Positions 1-15,111 are shown, counted from the stretch's first letter. The stretch: DNA of 64,000 bases from Asterias amurensis (GCF_032118995.1 NC_092666.1:10242501-10306500); one strand, 5' to 3'. Notes: generated by a model from the sequence alone, not told the origin. A program made the numbers and translations.

Positions 1-2723
1 CCTTTCATCCTTATAAACATAATTTGCTTCATCGAACGCTAAAGTGTGTGTTTTTACCCAAATCATGTGCGTCACATGAATGTGACTAGCATATCCCGTT
101 ATGCAGTTATTAAATGGTTAAGTATATGCGGCTGTAGTACAGTATATGCGGCTGTAGTACAGTACATCCTTTGCGACTGTTGTGTACAAACCTAATCGGA
201 AGACTGTGTTAGTTTTGAGGAACACAAGTAGCAAGCAATGGGTGTTTTCAGGATGCATAATACGCGAAGGCTGATGGTAGATGACAAATTAAGCTTGACA
301 GTAATCAATTATTGATGTTTTTTCTAATACCTGACTGCCAGACCTTCAGAAACTCCTGAGTAATCACAAGCAATCCTGAGAGATCATCTTGTTAGGTGCT
401 GATTGTCAGGGATTCCAACCAATTGCATAGAATCATGTCATTGAAATACTGTAAACCATTCGATGATTCAAAGTAGAACTGGTAGTATATTTTAACTCAC
501 CTGTATTTTGACTGTACTTTTTGTGACCGCAGTGGTTTGTTTACTACATGCGAACCCGTCAAGATGCCGCACAGGTGAACTGGAATAGTGAAACATTGAC
601 AGACATTGAATTCACAAATATTGTGTCACACTGATATTATGCCACTAAGGGGCAAAGAGTGAATACAAAATGCTGAACTTTCGTCTGATAACAATCCATG
701 AAGGTAACTAAGCTGATGTTAAAGAAGTCTACTTACCGTGTACGGGATAACACTTTAAAGAGCTGCAATGATTTGGATAATATGAACATGAACCTGACAA
801 ATAACGATTGCAACTAGAAGAGTATAAGACAACCAGGAAATAACATTATTTGAAACTTCCGTATAAAGTCAAACGATGAACCTTGACATAAAATTATGCA
901 AATAATAGACATAAGGTCTGCAACAAATACCCTTCGAGCATCACACCCCAAAACGAACGATCATGTTTACTATTTCACTTCATCCCGTAACCAGCATGTT
1001 TTCTCCTTGGGGTACCATGATGGATAAATGGGGTAGCACTAACATGGACTGGGTTTATTTCTACTACCAGGGGTTATTCAAATTGTTCTTCTAAGTTCCA
1101 CGAGATCAGTATGGTTTATATATTTGTAATCAAACCCTCTCTCTCTCCACCACGTCATCACCCCCTTTATAAAACCAACTGAGAGCAAATTAGAAAAAAT
1201 ATTAAATATTTGACCCTTTAGTTTTTGAATATAAATCATCAAAACATATAGAATTGAAAATGCAATTTTGTTTACTTGCACCCCAAGGCCCTTTCCACCA
1301 ACAAAGTATAAAAAAAAAATCATTGTTTGACCGTGAGCAACTATGTCAATTATTTACCTGAAATGACTCTTAAGAACTATTCAAGTTTGTGAATAATTAA
1401 ACACAAAACCAGAAAACATAATTCGGAAAGAAAAAATGTCGCCTTCGCCGATTGAGTGCAAGCACTAATCCTCCATTCCAATGTGTCAACGGTTTTGTCA
1501 ACGGCACGAATTTCTTGACAAAATGCCATGTTTGTTTTCTGCAGTAGTAAGCTCCTAACAATTTAATTTCAATCTACGATTCTGTGATAAGAGTGTTGTT
1601 TTTCACTCGTGGATTTTAAGCATGATAGGAACACATGCTCGTATAACAAACCTGTAACAATTTTCTTGCATGCGTATAATAATTAATGTGCAAGAGCATG
1701 TTTCACCCCGGCATATAACGTGCGGAACACTATGAACGGTGCGAATTGTTTAGGGTTCGTCTCAACAGCACAGAGGGTTAGTTAGCACAAATCGTCATAT
1801 TTATTCAGTTTGAATAAGGTACATAATAATAATAATAATAGCACATGCGTGTGTACATCTCATGCGAGTGTTGTGAAACCTTAAATCTAAACGGTTTATC
1901 ATTTTGGACTGCTTTCTAGGGTGCATGTATACAACTACGTCCGTAGAAATTTACCGACAACAACAGCTACATATAGGCGGCCAAACTATCGAAGGCAAGC
2001 AATACAACAATAGTTTTAGTGTTAAACATAAACTAACAAATCGGTGGTGTTAAGTTTTCCCGAAAATATTTCACCATATCAAAACAAAACTTACCTCTTG
2101 TGCGAAAGAGAGTTTTGGAGTATTATTATATCCTACCATACATGGTTGAATCGCTATCCGAGTGTGTGCTGACTAGCATAGCCTCGTGCATTTGCATTAA
2201 CATAATCTTTGCACATAACGGTGGGCCAGGATTTGGATCATTGTTCATGTGTGAAAAACATCTGACGACCCATTAAAATTCCGATCGTTTACATTTTTAT
2301 TTTCTGAAACCCTGGGAGGTCAGCTTATAGTAGCTATACGCCCCTTTTGCTTCTTTATTTGTTCGTTTTTCTTCGTTCCTTCTTTTTCTTCTTCTTCTTC
2401 TTCTTGTTTGTCTTACAAAAAGAGTGTTTCATAAAGGGGTCCTTTATTGGAATAGTCTTAATGCAGAACATAAACAGTCAGTTAGTGTTTTTTCTTTTCG
2501 TAAAAAGTTTAAGAAGATTTTGATTGATTTATACACTACTTATTAATTATATATTTTTTTGTTTTAGTACACAGCATTTTTCAGTAATTATTTATCTATA
2601 GCCCATTCTCACTCATGCATAATGTCCATGCCCTCTTTGTTTGTTTGTGTACGCTTTTGTGTAAATTGTCCTTGTCTTTAGGGAAGAGGAAAAACAGCTC
2701 TTGCTTCTTCTTTCTCCTACATG
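1..2723. other. Intergenic stretch, no gene recognised
   Basis: No ORF here resembles a known protein, and I see no convincing exon with splice sites. A 21-bp unit is repeated twice at about 121-165. A short (AAT)n tract lies near 1827 and a CTT-rich tract near 2385-2405. Confidence 0.5.
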
Positions 2724-3093
2724 TTAAAGGCAGTGGACACTATTGGTAATTGTCAAAGACTAGTTCACAGTTGGTGTATCTCAACATTATGCATAAAACA
2801 ACGAACCTGCTCAATCGGTCATCAAAGTTGCGAGATAATAATGAAAGAAAAAAACACCCTTGTCGAACAAAGTTGTGTGCGTTTAGATGATTTCGAGACC
2901 TCAAGTTCTAAATCTGAGGTCTTGAAATCAAATTCGTGGAAAATTACTTCTTTCTCGAAAACTATGGCACTTCAGAGGGAGCAGTTTCTCACAATGTTTT
3001 GTACCATCAACCTATCCCCATTACTCGTCACCAAATAAGGTTTTATGCTAATAATTATTTTGAGTAATTACCAATAGTATCCACTGCCTTTAA
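2724..3093 (+). mobile_element. TTAA-flanked MITE, family A, complete copy
   Basis: The element is bounded by TTAA on both sides. Its terminal inverted repeats begin AGGCAGTGGACAC at the left and end GTATCCACTGCCT at the right. The interior has the family hallmarks: a GAGACCTCA...TGAGGTCTTGAAA hairpin, a segment reading CTTCAGAGGGAGC, and TTGCGAGATAATAATGAAAG. The small ORF inside recurs in other copies only because the element is repeated. TTAA target duplications are known from the piggyBac and Kolobok superfamilies; which one mobilised this family is inference. Confidence 0.85.
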
Positions 3094-3837
3094 TGTCAAA
3101 CTGTTTTCTATAAATTGTTTGTTAACTGGATTAAGTTTTCCTTAGTACAAGTTATTATATGTTTTCTGAACAATGTTATCACCCTGTATTAATTGATGTT
3201 GACATGAAATACATGTATCTGAAAAGATAATTGATACCACTCTGCAGTATGTCATAGTTGAATGTCATGGCTTCTGTCACATAACGATATGCACTGTCTG
3301 GCATTTGGAAGGGCGTGCATTAGTATGCAAGGCGGCGGTATTATAAATGCGGTCGATGTCATCAGTGAAGCAGCTGCAAGTCTGGTCTTGTTATTATTTT
3401 GTTAGTTCAGTCATGGTTCAGTTTGTACTGTATTTTTGTGGACACGTTTGCGGGTATACAACCATGCAATAAAGCTTTCTATAAGGCGGCTCTCAAAAGA
3501 GCCGCGGTTTGGTTTTCCACGTTTCGAACACAGCAGTGATGTCCCAGATACTAAGGTGACGTTTGATGTCAGTCTACAGGCCTGGTCAACTCATGTACAC
3601 TGCAGAAACTGGTGTTGTTTACATAAAACGATGCAGACAGTACCTGCTGGTGGGCATCGCTCTCGATCGCGCAGCAATAATATGCAAAATCTGCAAAATG
3701 ATTGTCGTGTATAGAGTGTGGCCCTGTGTGCAAATATGTCGGATCAAGTTCAAGGTTCATATCATTTACTCAGACTGATTGAAAGATGATATACACGATA
3801 TAGGCACAAGACGCATATCATGGCAATGTAATCAGAG

Positions 3838-4710
3838 CATAATAGACAATATTGGTAATTGTCAAAGACCAGTCTTCCCACCTGGTGTATCTCAACATGC
3901 ATAAAATAACAAACCTGTGAACATTTGAGCTCAATTGGTCGTCAAAGTTGCGAGATTACAACGAAAGAAAAAACACCCTTATCACACGAAGTTGTGTGCT
4001 TTTAGATGGTTGATATCGAGACCTCAAATTCTTAATTGAGGTCTCGAAATGAAATTCGTGGAAAATTACTTTTTTCTCGAAAACCATGTCACTTAAGAGG
4101 GCGCTTTTTCTGACAATGTTATATATTATAACACCCCTTACAAGTATTCTGCCTGCTCATTGGTTTAGAGCGCGTCACATGACATGTCTTAGTTTTGCTA
4201 GATGACGGCCGTGTGATAGTGCGTTGGTTTGCCGTGCGCTAGTCCGAAGACTAGCACACGGCGTGCAGTACCCAGACGTGCGTTGCGTGTACGAGGATGA
4301 TAAATTAATACTCTGTAACCATTTCGGATTGCACGACACTACATGCAGCACAGTAAAAGTTTTTGCAATCTGTATTCGCGTCGTCCGTGGATCGTAGCAT
4401 TCAGGTCTGTAACTTAATAATAATAGTACAGTATTTAAAAATGTTTGGGGTGTTATAAAACAAATATTGGCTGTTTTTACTCGTGCAATGGTTTAAACTA
4501 TGACTCCCTCGGTGATCCCCGTAGCGTTCTATTTTCCCTCGGCTTCGCCTCAGGAAAATATCACGCTCCGGGGATCACCTCGGGAGTCATAGTTTTAACC
4601 ATAGCACTCGAAGCAGTCAATATTTGTATACTATCAACCTCTCCCCATTACTCGTCACTAAGTAAGGCTTTATGCTAATACGTATTTTGAGAAATTACCA
4701 ATAGTGTCCA
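3838..4710 (+). mobile_element. MITE family A copy split by a later insertion
   Basis: The left part (about 3838-4127) and right part (about 4631-4710, ending in GTGTCCACTGCCT plus TTAA) are the two halves of one family A copy. The break falls at the usual CAATGTTTTATACTATC segment. The roughly 500 bp between them is a different element. Confidence 0.75.
4129..4630. mobile_element. Inserted element with lateral fold-back
   Basis: The first two thirds are flanked by an inverted TATAACACCCC (4129) and GGGGTGTTATA (ending about 4457). This is followed at about 4460-4630 by a near-perfect palindrome whose arms start ACAAATATTG and include ATGACTCC...GGTGATCCCC. It interrupts a family A MITE, so it is younger than that MITE. 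The layout matches the element at 31666-32180. Confidence 0.6.
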
Positions 4711-5456
4711 CTGCCTTTAATGTCGACAGCATCTGTTGCGCACAGGGGACAGGTTCAAAGGGCAACACGCCTACAAAACGTGATAGGTCATGTGTGTCGC
4801 GAACTATGCTTTCCCTTAGCCTTTCCGTTTAATAATAAACTTGAATGTAATTTCTTTGACACTGCTTAAAAAAAACTCTTGTGTTACTTCCTCAAAATAC
4901 ACGTAAGCGTTTCATATTGGAGTTCTACCACCATGGTTTCATAAACTGCATGCCTATTATGCAGTAATCATACCTAACACACGAGTTGGGGTTACACAAC
5001 ATAACAGAACACTGGAATTAAGTCTATGAAAATTACTGATGGTTGGGCAACAATGCAATCAAATTGTACATGCTGAGTTGGTGATTTTTAATTATAAATA
5101 ATCCCTCTTATGAGAAAAATCCTTCAACATGCAAGTGTTACGGGTGTTATTTATAAACAAAACACATTTTCTGCAAGTCATTATCTTGCTGTTTTAAGAA
5201 TGTTGGGAAATTAAGGGTGAAATGCTGTGCTCCTTTGAACTGCGAACGATGCCAGAATTGTTGTCTATTTTTATCACATGTTTTGTTGTCTGTTTGTACA
5301 TCATCTAACGTTAACCTTTTTTTGCAATAACTCGTGTCAAGCCTCAAGAATAATATTTGTACACAAATTACGTTTCAGTAAATCAAAGATAAAGTAATCA
5401 AACAAGAAAAACTAACAGGAGTGAGTAATTTTTTATTGAAACCATGGGAACACAAT

Positions 5457-5857
5457 TCCCTAAAAGGCACTGGACACTACATTGGTAATTACTTACAATA
5501 GCATTGTTAGCATAAAACCTCACTTGGTAATTAGCACTGGAGAGCGTCAAAACATTGTGAGAAACGGCTCCCTCTGAAGTGACGTAAGTGACGTAATTTT
5601 CGAGAAGGGAGTAATTTTCAACGAATTTGATTTCGATACCTCAGAAGTTTATTTTGAGGTCCCGAAATCAAGCATCTATGAAAGCACACAACTTCTTTAT
5701 GTGACAAGGGTGTATTTTCTTCCATTATTATCTCGCAACTTCGACGAACAAATGAGTTCAACTTTTCACAAGTTGGTTATTTTGTGGATATATGCTGAGA
5801 TACACCAAGTGAGACTCACTGGACTTTGACATTACCAAACGTGTTCAGTGCCCTTAA
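5457..5857 (-). mobile_element. MITE family A copy, reverse orientation
   Basis: It begins AAAGGCACTGGACAC and ends at GTGTTCAGTGCCC plus TTAA. The interior is the reverse complement of the 2724-3093 copy: GGCTCCCTCTGAAGTGAC, the GAGGTCCCGAAATC hairpin, then ACACCAAGTGAGA. The left TTAA has mutated to CTAA. Confidence 0.75.
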
Positions 5858-7465
5858 TGTCCAGTGCCTTATATTTCATTACGAACTATAAGGCAACACC
5901 ATTCCTAAAGAGGGATTTGTAATAATAAAGCACTGGGAGACCGCTATATAACTTACCTTTAAGGCCGAAACCGTGAATCTTGTGGTCGAAGTTGAATAGC
6001 TTTCACACTCTGGTAAAAAAAAAAAAAACATAAAATGAAACGTTGTGACTCTTGTGGAAATCGCTGCAAATGTTTTTTTTTTTTTCTTTTTTTTTTCTGG
6101 CAACTGCATAGGCCTATACCTATATGAATCCCTGGCATCAACAAATTGCCGTATGATTTTCTAACGAGCATATAATCTTAAGATGGATCAGTTCAGGACT
6201 GCATTTCATCTGATTGTGTTTTTCCTTTGCAGAATATATAAACGGCTGACTTTCTCAGCAGCTTGTAACTTCCTTTCAAATAGCTGCATGACTTTAACAA
6301 ATTTGTGTGAAGATTATTTTTTTTAACATTACTTTTTTTTGTATTTGGTTGATTTGAGCAATGACAGGAACTCATACCATTATAGCATTATTACTAATAT
6401 TAATATTTATCCGAGCAAAACATTCACAAGTACACGCCGCCTACACACATTACAAAATAGTATATAAAAAACTTAATTTAAACAAAAGTGGGATGCCCAG
6501 GAGAGCATAACAGTTAAAAATATAACTGTCGCCAAAATATGTTTGTCTCCGCCCAAATTCAGAAAAGCCAGGAAAATATTATGGCAAAAAGGCATAAAAA
6601 CAGTACAACAGTAGCTTTAGAAATCGGTTTATTGTCACGATTTGTTGTATTCGCTCGTCAGTTGGAGCTCTATAAAGTTCACCCTCTTGTAAACGTGATA
6701 ACATTTTAGGCTTTTTAATCATCGTGCAAATTCGACAGCAGACGGGGTGCAAGGTTCCAAACATAACACACATTTGTATAACAATAGATAATATAGATAG
6801 TTTAGTCTGTTGTTTTGCCAAATTGCAGTAAGCATTACAATCGTAAGAAGAACAACGTACATGAATAGTTCGACAACAAAAGTTTACATAATATAAATAA
6901 TAAACAGAATAAGGGTGATTGAATGGTTTGTCAGCATGCTGTTGGAAACGAGATTATTAAAGTTATTATTTGTCGTCGTACCTACCGATTTCGCAGCAAA
7001 TAATTTAATACTCCTCTGTTATACTCGAATCCCAACAAATGAATGATTTATGGTATTTCTTGGTTGCTGACTCACGCAGTTTGTTATCACAAAAATGGTT
7101 GTCACTTTGAAATACCAATGAGTGAATCAACAGTTCACAAAAAGCATTGCACCCTCAATGCAAAACGAAAACAAAACGAACGATGTCATTCTCTAGAACA
7201 AACATTTCCCTTTGTGAATTTAAATAAACATTACCTTTTCCCTTCTAGACATTTTGCTAGTTTCTTTATCGTTTACTTTAAAATATCGTCACCGTTTGCA
7301 CGAAGAACCTTACTTTATTTTGTTGCAACCAAGACGGGCAAATTTATTTTGATCAGCAAAAAGTTTGATGAATTGAAGTTTTAAAAGATGACACCAAACC
7401 TCCTACTTTTCCCAGCTGAATCTGATCAATACTTCTATACTTATGGCAAGCTCGATGTCTTCCCG
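5858..7465. other. AT-rich stretch without a recognisable gene
   Basis: Short ORFs here have low-complexity or AT-driven composition, including lysine runs from poly-T tracts near 6060-6100. I found no domain and no clear repeat family. Confidence 0.4.
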
Positions 7466-7640
7466 TTAAAGACACTCGAAACCTTTGGTAATTGTCAAAG
7501 ACCAGTCTTCTCACTAGACCAGTCTTCTCACTTGGTGTATCACAACATAAGATGCACACAAAACTGTGAAAACTTTACCCCAAATGGTCGTCGAAGTTGC
7601 GAGATAATAATCGAATAAAAAACAAAACTTTTCGCGCAAG
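7466..7640 (+). mobile_element. Truncated MITE family A copy
   Basis: It starts TTAAAGACACTCG and then GGTAATTGTCAAAGACC, with the CCAGTCTTCTCAC segment duplicated. It follows the family up to GCGAGATAATAATCGA and then loses similarity. The right end is missing. Confidence 0.6.
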
Positions 7641-7804
7641 ATGTGTCCTTTCTCTTGATTTCTGACATGACGTACAAATTACAGATTGTCACTGTGGGAA
7701 ACGCCTTCCGTCTATGTTAATGCATTTTGACTCGAGTTTGGGAAATCCTGTAAGGTCTTGTGCTTTTCATATTTTTAGATTGTTGTATTTCCTTGTATTT
7801 CCAC

Positions 7805-8466
7805 TATCTTGTATTCAAATTGATGGTATACCAGTTCATTCTGTCGACAAAGCGAGAAACCTTGGTGTGACATTTGACAAATCTTTTGCCATGGATAAGT
7901 TTGTCAATACAAAATGCCGTTCCGCCTCGTTTGCCCTACACAAGATCGGTCAAATTCGCCAGTTCATAAATAAAACAACAGCAGAAAAGCTCATCCATGC
8001 TTTTGTAATTTGTCATCTCGATTACTGCAATAGTCTCATCTATGGATTGCCCGACTCACAGCTCAGAAAACTCCAACTCATTCAAAACTCTGCGGCTCAT
8101 CTCATCACCCGGTTAAGAAAACGCGATTCAATTACTCCAGCTTTGCAATCTCTCCATTGGCGTCCTATTCATGCTCGCATCATCTTCAAAATTCTCCTTC
8201 AAACATTTCAATGCAGTCGTGGAAGTGGACCAACTTACCTGAAAGATCTACTAACTCCATACACTCCTACTAGAAACCTCCGTTCCGCTAACAAAGACAC
8301 CCTCTTCATCCCTAGAGTTACCACCAAAGCATATGGTCAATGTAGTTTTCAGTTTGCTGCACCTCACTTATGGAACAATCTCCCTCTACACATCAAACAA
8401 GCCACTGCGATCTCAAGTTTCAAGACTCTTCTCAAAACACATCTATTCAAATCTTCATATACTTAA
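7805..8466 (+). mobile_element. 5'-truncated CR1/L2-like non-LTR retrotransposon (RT C-terminus)
   Basis: The translation is the C-terminal part of a non-LTR reverse transcriptase polyprotein. Hallmarks are NLGVTFDKS, then HLDYCNSLIYGLP, LQSLHWRP, RNLRSA, LWNNLPLHI and the final FKTLLKTHLF. This string of motifs is typical of the CR1/L2/Rex group in animals. Upstream RT catalytic motifs and the endonuclease are absent, so this is a dead 5'-truncated insert. The ORF is still open to its natural stop at 8466. The 3' UTR (8467-8541) contains GGCGCTATAGAAATA, the usual 3' terminal signal of this group, and runs directly into the ATT array. Confidence 0.88.
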
Positions 8467-8538
8467 TTATTCTTTTGTTCTCCTCTGAGCGCTTAGAGAC
8501 TTTCTTTTGGAGGTGTTATAGGCGCTATAGAAATACGG

Positions 8539-10058
<1,520 letters not shown>

Positions 10059-11500
10059 GCTTTTTACTAGTTGCTAGCTTTTTATTCACTGTCTAATTAT
10101 TTTGTTATGCGCTCGAACGTGTACATTCTAAGCAGTATAAATTCAATAAATTATTTATTATTTATTTATTTATTTATTTATCACATTTTAGTTCCCTTAA
10201 CAGTCGAGGTATCTTCTTGTTTCGGTTTGACATAATTACTGCAAATTTCCAAGAGCATTGCTGTATGTTGTTGAGCTTGTTGAGACGGTCCGTTTAACAT
10301 TCTGTTCAAATCAGACATTCACTCATGCAGACGTCTGCTACCCACTATTGTGTGTACCATACATTACTGTATACTTGAAAGGTTTGTGCTTGAACTCTGT
10401 GTGACGGTTAGACTTGACTCAAGTCCCAATCCCGTGCCATCCCCCGAAAACTAATGTTTTGTGAAGCACGGGTACCAGCTACAAGTTGCATCACCATAAC
10501 AACACTGCCAAGTGGGTATGTCGAACCATACGTCACTACATAATTAAACTGAAATACAATACATATAATTATAGCCTGTCTTGCGCAAAAGTTCTGATTA
10601 TTTTCGCCTTTGTAATCACACAAATATGCAGTCATGATAGCTTTTTAAGGAGTGGTTCGACGCATCTACCGTGAGAGGGTGACTTTCCCAAAAACCATAG
10701 TGACGTGTTATAAAAACAGCTGACAGTACAACAAAAAAATACAAAAACAAAAAAATGAGTAGTGCAATATTATTTAGTGACGAGGAGCAGAAATATAGCA
10801 TTTTTATTTTAAAGTCGGAAATCGGTAAGCTTTAAGAAATATGAGTATTTTCCCAAGTTGAAACAAACTGATTTTAAGAATAATGTTACCCCACTGAGGT
10901 AATTTATGCCTGGTCAGGGTATTGATAAGGGCCTGTGTCAAAATTTAGTAATGCGGAAAAATGCGAAATCGGGAAGTGATGGTCGTTTTTAACAAATAAG
11001 AACCTGTTTTAAACGAGTACAACAACAACAAAAAACTTTAAGTTTTACATTAATTTGTTCGTCACAAAGTTTACATTTTATGGCAAGATTATGGCAGGAA
11101 TTGTGAACTATGTCTAGGGTAGCCTACTAAGGGCCATGACTTGTCTCACTATTGGTCCCCAAAAGCCCGGTAAGTGTACAAGCTTTAGTAGCATAGGCTG
11201 ACAGTGCATCGTGAACTGTCATTTCTCCGTCAGAACTCCTTCCCAAAAACTAATGCAGACCAACCTCTTATTTTACTGTTGCGTAATTCCCGTCACCATT
11301 TTTAACCGATATAAAAGACAAAGAAGTTTGTACTCACTTTCAAAATACACTTCTAGATCAACTTATTTTGAAGTTTGTTGATTGTTAGCCATAGCGGTAG
11401 GGCCGACGCCATAAAACTGTCGCCAACCCCAGAACTCATTTAGCGCGCTTAAAACTGCGAGATTGTTTGGTACGCCAACAGAACTGGCAACCGCCCAAGT
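10059..11500. other. Intergenic, AT-rich
   Basis: Follows the ATT array. A short (ATTT)n tract lies at about 10150-10180. I see no gene, and short ORFs have no recognisable domain. Confidence 0.4.
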
Positions 11501-11788
11501 CTCATATAGCACTCCAGGCCAAACTTTTGAAAAACACTAACTATGGCTTTTGATTACTTAGTAAACATTCACGCAAACACAATGTACATTTCCCGTGTAG
11601 TTCCCAGTCCCAGTTGTCAATGCATATTATTGTATAGTCTTATTTGTCCAAAAAATACCCCTTTGTTACTCACTGTTTGGTCTCCACTACACACGGAAGT
11701 ATGCTGCATTTTTTTGATAAGAAATATTTCTCATGAGTAACGTATGCTAGTATTATAGCTTCATGGACAGTATGCCGAGAGTGCCACC

Positions 11789-11875
11789 ATGAACCACACC
11801 GCGTGTTTGCAAATCTCATTGGCCTTTATCCTCCTGGTAACAAATATTTCGCTGAAATACAAAATACATGCTTGA
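11789..11875 (+). CDS. Signal-peptide-like first exon, copy 1 (28 aa)
   Basis: The ATG sits in a strong context (GCCACCATG). It reads MNHTACLQISLAFILLVTN followed by a short tail and stop. The hydrophobic core ISLAFILLV resembles a secretory signal. The same core follows a different start in three other copies nearby. No downstream domain can be joined with confidence, so this is a candidate exon or exon relic, not a proven gene. Confidence 0.3.
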   Translation: MNHTACLQISLAFILLVTNISLKYKIHA

Positions 11876-12038
11876 CGTAAGCACATTATAATAATAGCAT
11901 ACATTACTCATGAGTGGAGACCAAACAGTTCGACACTATGAAGATGTGAACATGGGAAGCTTGTGGGAAGATGTACAAAACAGCGATTTCCAAAAGTCGT
12001 AACGTTTCATTTTATGTTTTGTTTTTGTTTTTTACCAG

Positions 12039-12076
12039 AGTTGCTTTTACCTCAAGATTCAAGTTTCGGCATTAAG
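12039..12076 (+). pseudogene. Candidate micro-exon, 38-nt frameshifted copy
   Basis: Flanked by a good acceptor (TTTTTTACCAG) and a good donor (GTAAGT). Compared with its twin at 15112-15156 it lacks 7 bp, which breaks the reading frame. Confidence 0.35.
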
Positions 12077-13473
12077 GTAAGTTTGTGGTCTTCCGGTGGT
12101 CACCCACCCATGTACAATTTGATTGCAATTTGATTACAATTAACTTTGCAACGACGTAGTTTTCATCGTCTGATAATGGGACGTTGTGGAAACTTGTTTT
12201 AACAAAGTTACCGAACAGTGTTTTGACAGTTCACTGGCATGTGTCGCACGAAGTTAGCGTTGTACTTTAAAATCAATTTAAAGTTTGGGAATAATTATGT
12301 CAAATTAAAAAAAGTTAACGGTACTGAGAGAAAAAAAGAGAGAGAAAAAAAGGGGGAAAAAAGGGGGAAACACTTAAAATTTGTGGCGAAATCAGAAAAA
12401 CGGCTCGAATACTTCGAAAATAACGTCGGTGTCACTAGTAAAAAAATCATTTATGCACAATACACTTAATAGAAATTAGCTTTTATTGTACATAAATTAT
12501 GATAATAGAAATAATGTTTTACGCTATCTTTTTTTTTTACAAGTGTTATCGACGTTAGTTTTGTACGTCTTCCCACAAGATTCCCATGTTCACATCTTCA
12601 TAGTGTCGAACTGTTTGGTCTCCACTACACACGGAAGTATGCTGCATTTTTTTGATAAGAAATATTTCTCATGAGTAACGTATGCTAGTATTATAGCTTC
12701 ATGGACAGTATGCCGAGAGTGCCACCATGAACCACACGTACTCCGTCAGAAACCATTCACATGATCATTACGCGGCTTTGTTTACATGCACACCAACTTA
12801 AAAAAAATACTGTTTCCAGAAATCATTTTTCAACCAAATTGAACAACAATAAAGCTTATACTTACATTGCAGTTTACACTTCTACGGATGAATATTTTGA
12901 AACGGTTGAACACTAGCCACTGCGCCAAAATAATGGCGCCCACTTCATAATTAGAATAAAGTAGTCCGGAATGTTGTTTACCATCACAAAGTACGAGAAT
13001 GTAACAAACCCAATACAACAATTTGGCAACATACAAGTTCACTTTGCACAACTACAAAATTTGAAATGAGGCTCGTAGATTTTAGAGCATTTTGGGAATT
13101 GAGACTGATTATGGTTTTAGTTGCTTACAATAACATCCAATTTTATATGAATCATATCTCTGGAACCCTATACAAACTTAATAGAAACGGCAATTTTATT
13201 GGTCTTGAATATTTACTCCTTCATCCGCTCACTTATTTCATTTTTAGAAAACAATTTTATAGTTATTTAAAGGGTTTGTACGTCCAGTTTGGTTAATTTT
13301 GTATCGAGAAATTCCTAAAAATGTACCCGAGTCAGCCGCACATGAGGGCTCTTTTGTTAACAAAACCCGACGGCCGATTGCTTAGTACGAAACGGATTTG
13401 GCAAAATGTACATCCCGAGTCCTGACCAAACTGCTGTAAGTTCTTCCAATTTTGTTGCTTCAGATTCCAACTG

Positions 13474-13779
13474 ATGAATAATAATTCAGCATCAATTGGA
13501 GCGTGTTTGCAAATCTCATTGGCCTTTATCCTCCTGGTAACAAATATTTCGCTGACAGCTGCCTTGATGTTACTCCCGCTGGAAAGCAATGAGATGAATG
13601 CTATAATGTTCGGAGGGTTTTACACGATATTCGCAAGAACTGACTATTCGCACATACTAGTATTCATGCGCCCGAGCCTTAAAATTGTGATTGCGTGCTC
13701 GATTTACATAAGGGGATTTCCCATCCAATTTTATACTACGTGTCATCAAAACATAGGCAGCGATGAGGTAGATTGCTGA
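13474..13779 (+). CDS. Signal-peptide-like first exon, longest copy
   Basis: The ATG lies 10 nt after a clean acceptor (TTTTGTTGCTTCAG). The start MNNNSASIGACLQISLAF plus ILLVTNISLTAALML gives a long hydrophobic stretch suited to a signal peptide or membrane anchor, and then ESNEMNAIMFGG. Up to about residue 46 it matches the copy at 16716; beyond that the ORF is unique and unrecognised. An acceptor then ATG then signal peptide is also how the Ig gene at 21361 begins. Function unknown. Confidence 0.35.
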   Translation: MNNNSASIGACLQISLAFILLVTNISLTAALMLLPLESNEMNAIMFGGFYTIFARTDYSHILVFMRPSLKIVIACSIYIRGFPIQFYTTCHQNIGSDEVDC

Positions 13780-14181
13780 TAAACAAAGCTAAATGGAAAT
13801 CAGATGGCAACCTTTAACTTTTTGAAATGCACATTCGTTTCGAAATATCCTAATATGAATGATAATAATAAAGACAAGAAAACTCACAAAGCGCAAAACC
13901 AACAGCAGAAAGAATCCGCCTCAAGGCGAAGAACAACAGTAAAAGTCTGGACCAGACAAATGCATACAAAGTAATACACAAACAAATAATTTCAGGAATC
14001 TAGATAATCATACAGACTGGCAAAAAAGTTGAAACCACCAGTTAAAAAGGAGAGATTTACAAAAGTTAAATGTCAATGTCAAGAATACTGATAAAAAACT
14101 GTACAATACTAACAGCATTTTCATTTTACAATGTAAAAAGTACAATAACGACAATTCGAATTTTAACAAAAATACTGCTTC

Positions 14182-14508
14182 AAGCCATTGGACACTTTCG
14201 GTACACAGTATTGTCCAAAGGCTCACACTTCGTGTATCACAACTGATATATAAAATAACAAACCTGTGACAATTTAAGCTCAATCGGTCATCGGAGACGG
14301 GAGAAAATAACGGAAAAATCCACCCTTGTTATCGAGACATCGAGAATTGATAATATTATCGTTTTAATATTTTCACAAAAAAGCATTTCATGGTCGAGTA
14401 ATATTTCAAGAGAAGTCTTTCACCATTACCTTCTGTAAACCGTCCAATTTATTTGTAAATCTGTGAACTTTTAATTTTTGTTCTCTTCAGAAAGTGTCCA
14501 ATGGCTTT
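14182..14508 (+). mobile_element. Diverged MITE, family A subfamily
   Basis: Terminal inverted repeats AAGCCATTGGACACTTTC and GAAAGTGTCCAATGGCTTT. Interior motifs (CACTTCGTGTATCACAAC, GGTCATCGGAG, GGGAGAAAATAACG) are shared with the fragment at 46560-46850, defining a subfamily distinct from the standard family A copies. Confidence 0.7.
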
Positions 14509-14846
14509 AAAAAGATGAGTCTTAAGACGAGTCTTAAACTAGCAAATGGCAGTTTTGTGTGTCACGTGTACTTTTATTTGCCTTGAGGATGGTCAAAGTT
14601 TCCGCCAATTTCAATTTTAGAAAACAATTTTATAGTTATTTAAAGGGTTTGTACGTCCAGTTTGGTTAATTTTGTATCGAGAAATTCCTAAAAATGTACC
14701 CGAGTCAGCCGCACATGAGGGCTCTTTTGTTAACAAAACCCGACGGCCGATTGCTTAGTACGAAACGGATTTGGCAAAATGTACATCCCGAGTCCTGACC
14801 AAACTGCTGTAAGTTCTTCCAATTTTGTTGCTTCAGATTCCAACTG

Positions 14847-14948
14847 ATGAATAATAATTCAGCATCAATTGGAGCGTGTTTGCAAATCTCATTGGCCTTT
14901 ATCCTCCTGGTAACAAATATTTCGCTGAAATACAAAATACATGCTTGA
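14847..14948 (+). CDS. Signal-peptide-like first exon, copy 3 (33 aa)
   Basis: Starts MNNNSASIGACLQISLAF like the 13474 copy, but ends like copy 1 with ISLKYKIHA and stop. It is therefore a chimera of the two versions. The same TTGCTTCAG acceptor lies just upstream. Candidate exon only. Confidence 0.3.
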   Translation: MNNNSASIGACLQISLAFILLVTNISLKYKIHA

Positions 14949-15111
14949 CGTAAGCACACTATAATAATAGCATACATTACTCATGAGTGGAGACCAAACA
15001 GTTCGACACTATGAAGATGTGAACATGGGAAGCTTGTGGGAAGATGTACAAAACAGCGATTTCCAAAAGTCGTAACGTTTCATTTTATGTTTTGTTTTTG
15101 TTTTTTACCAG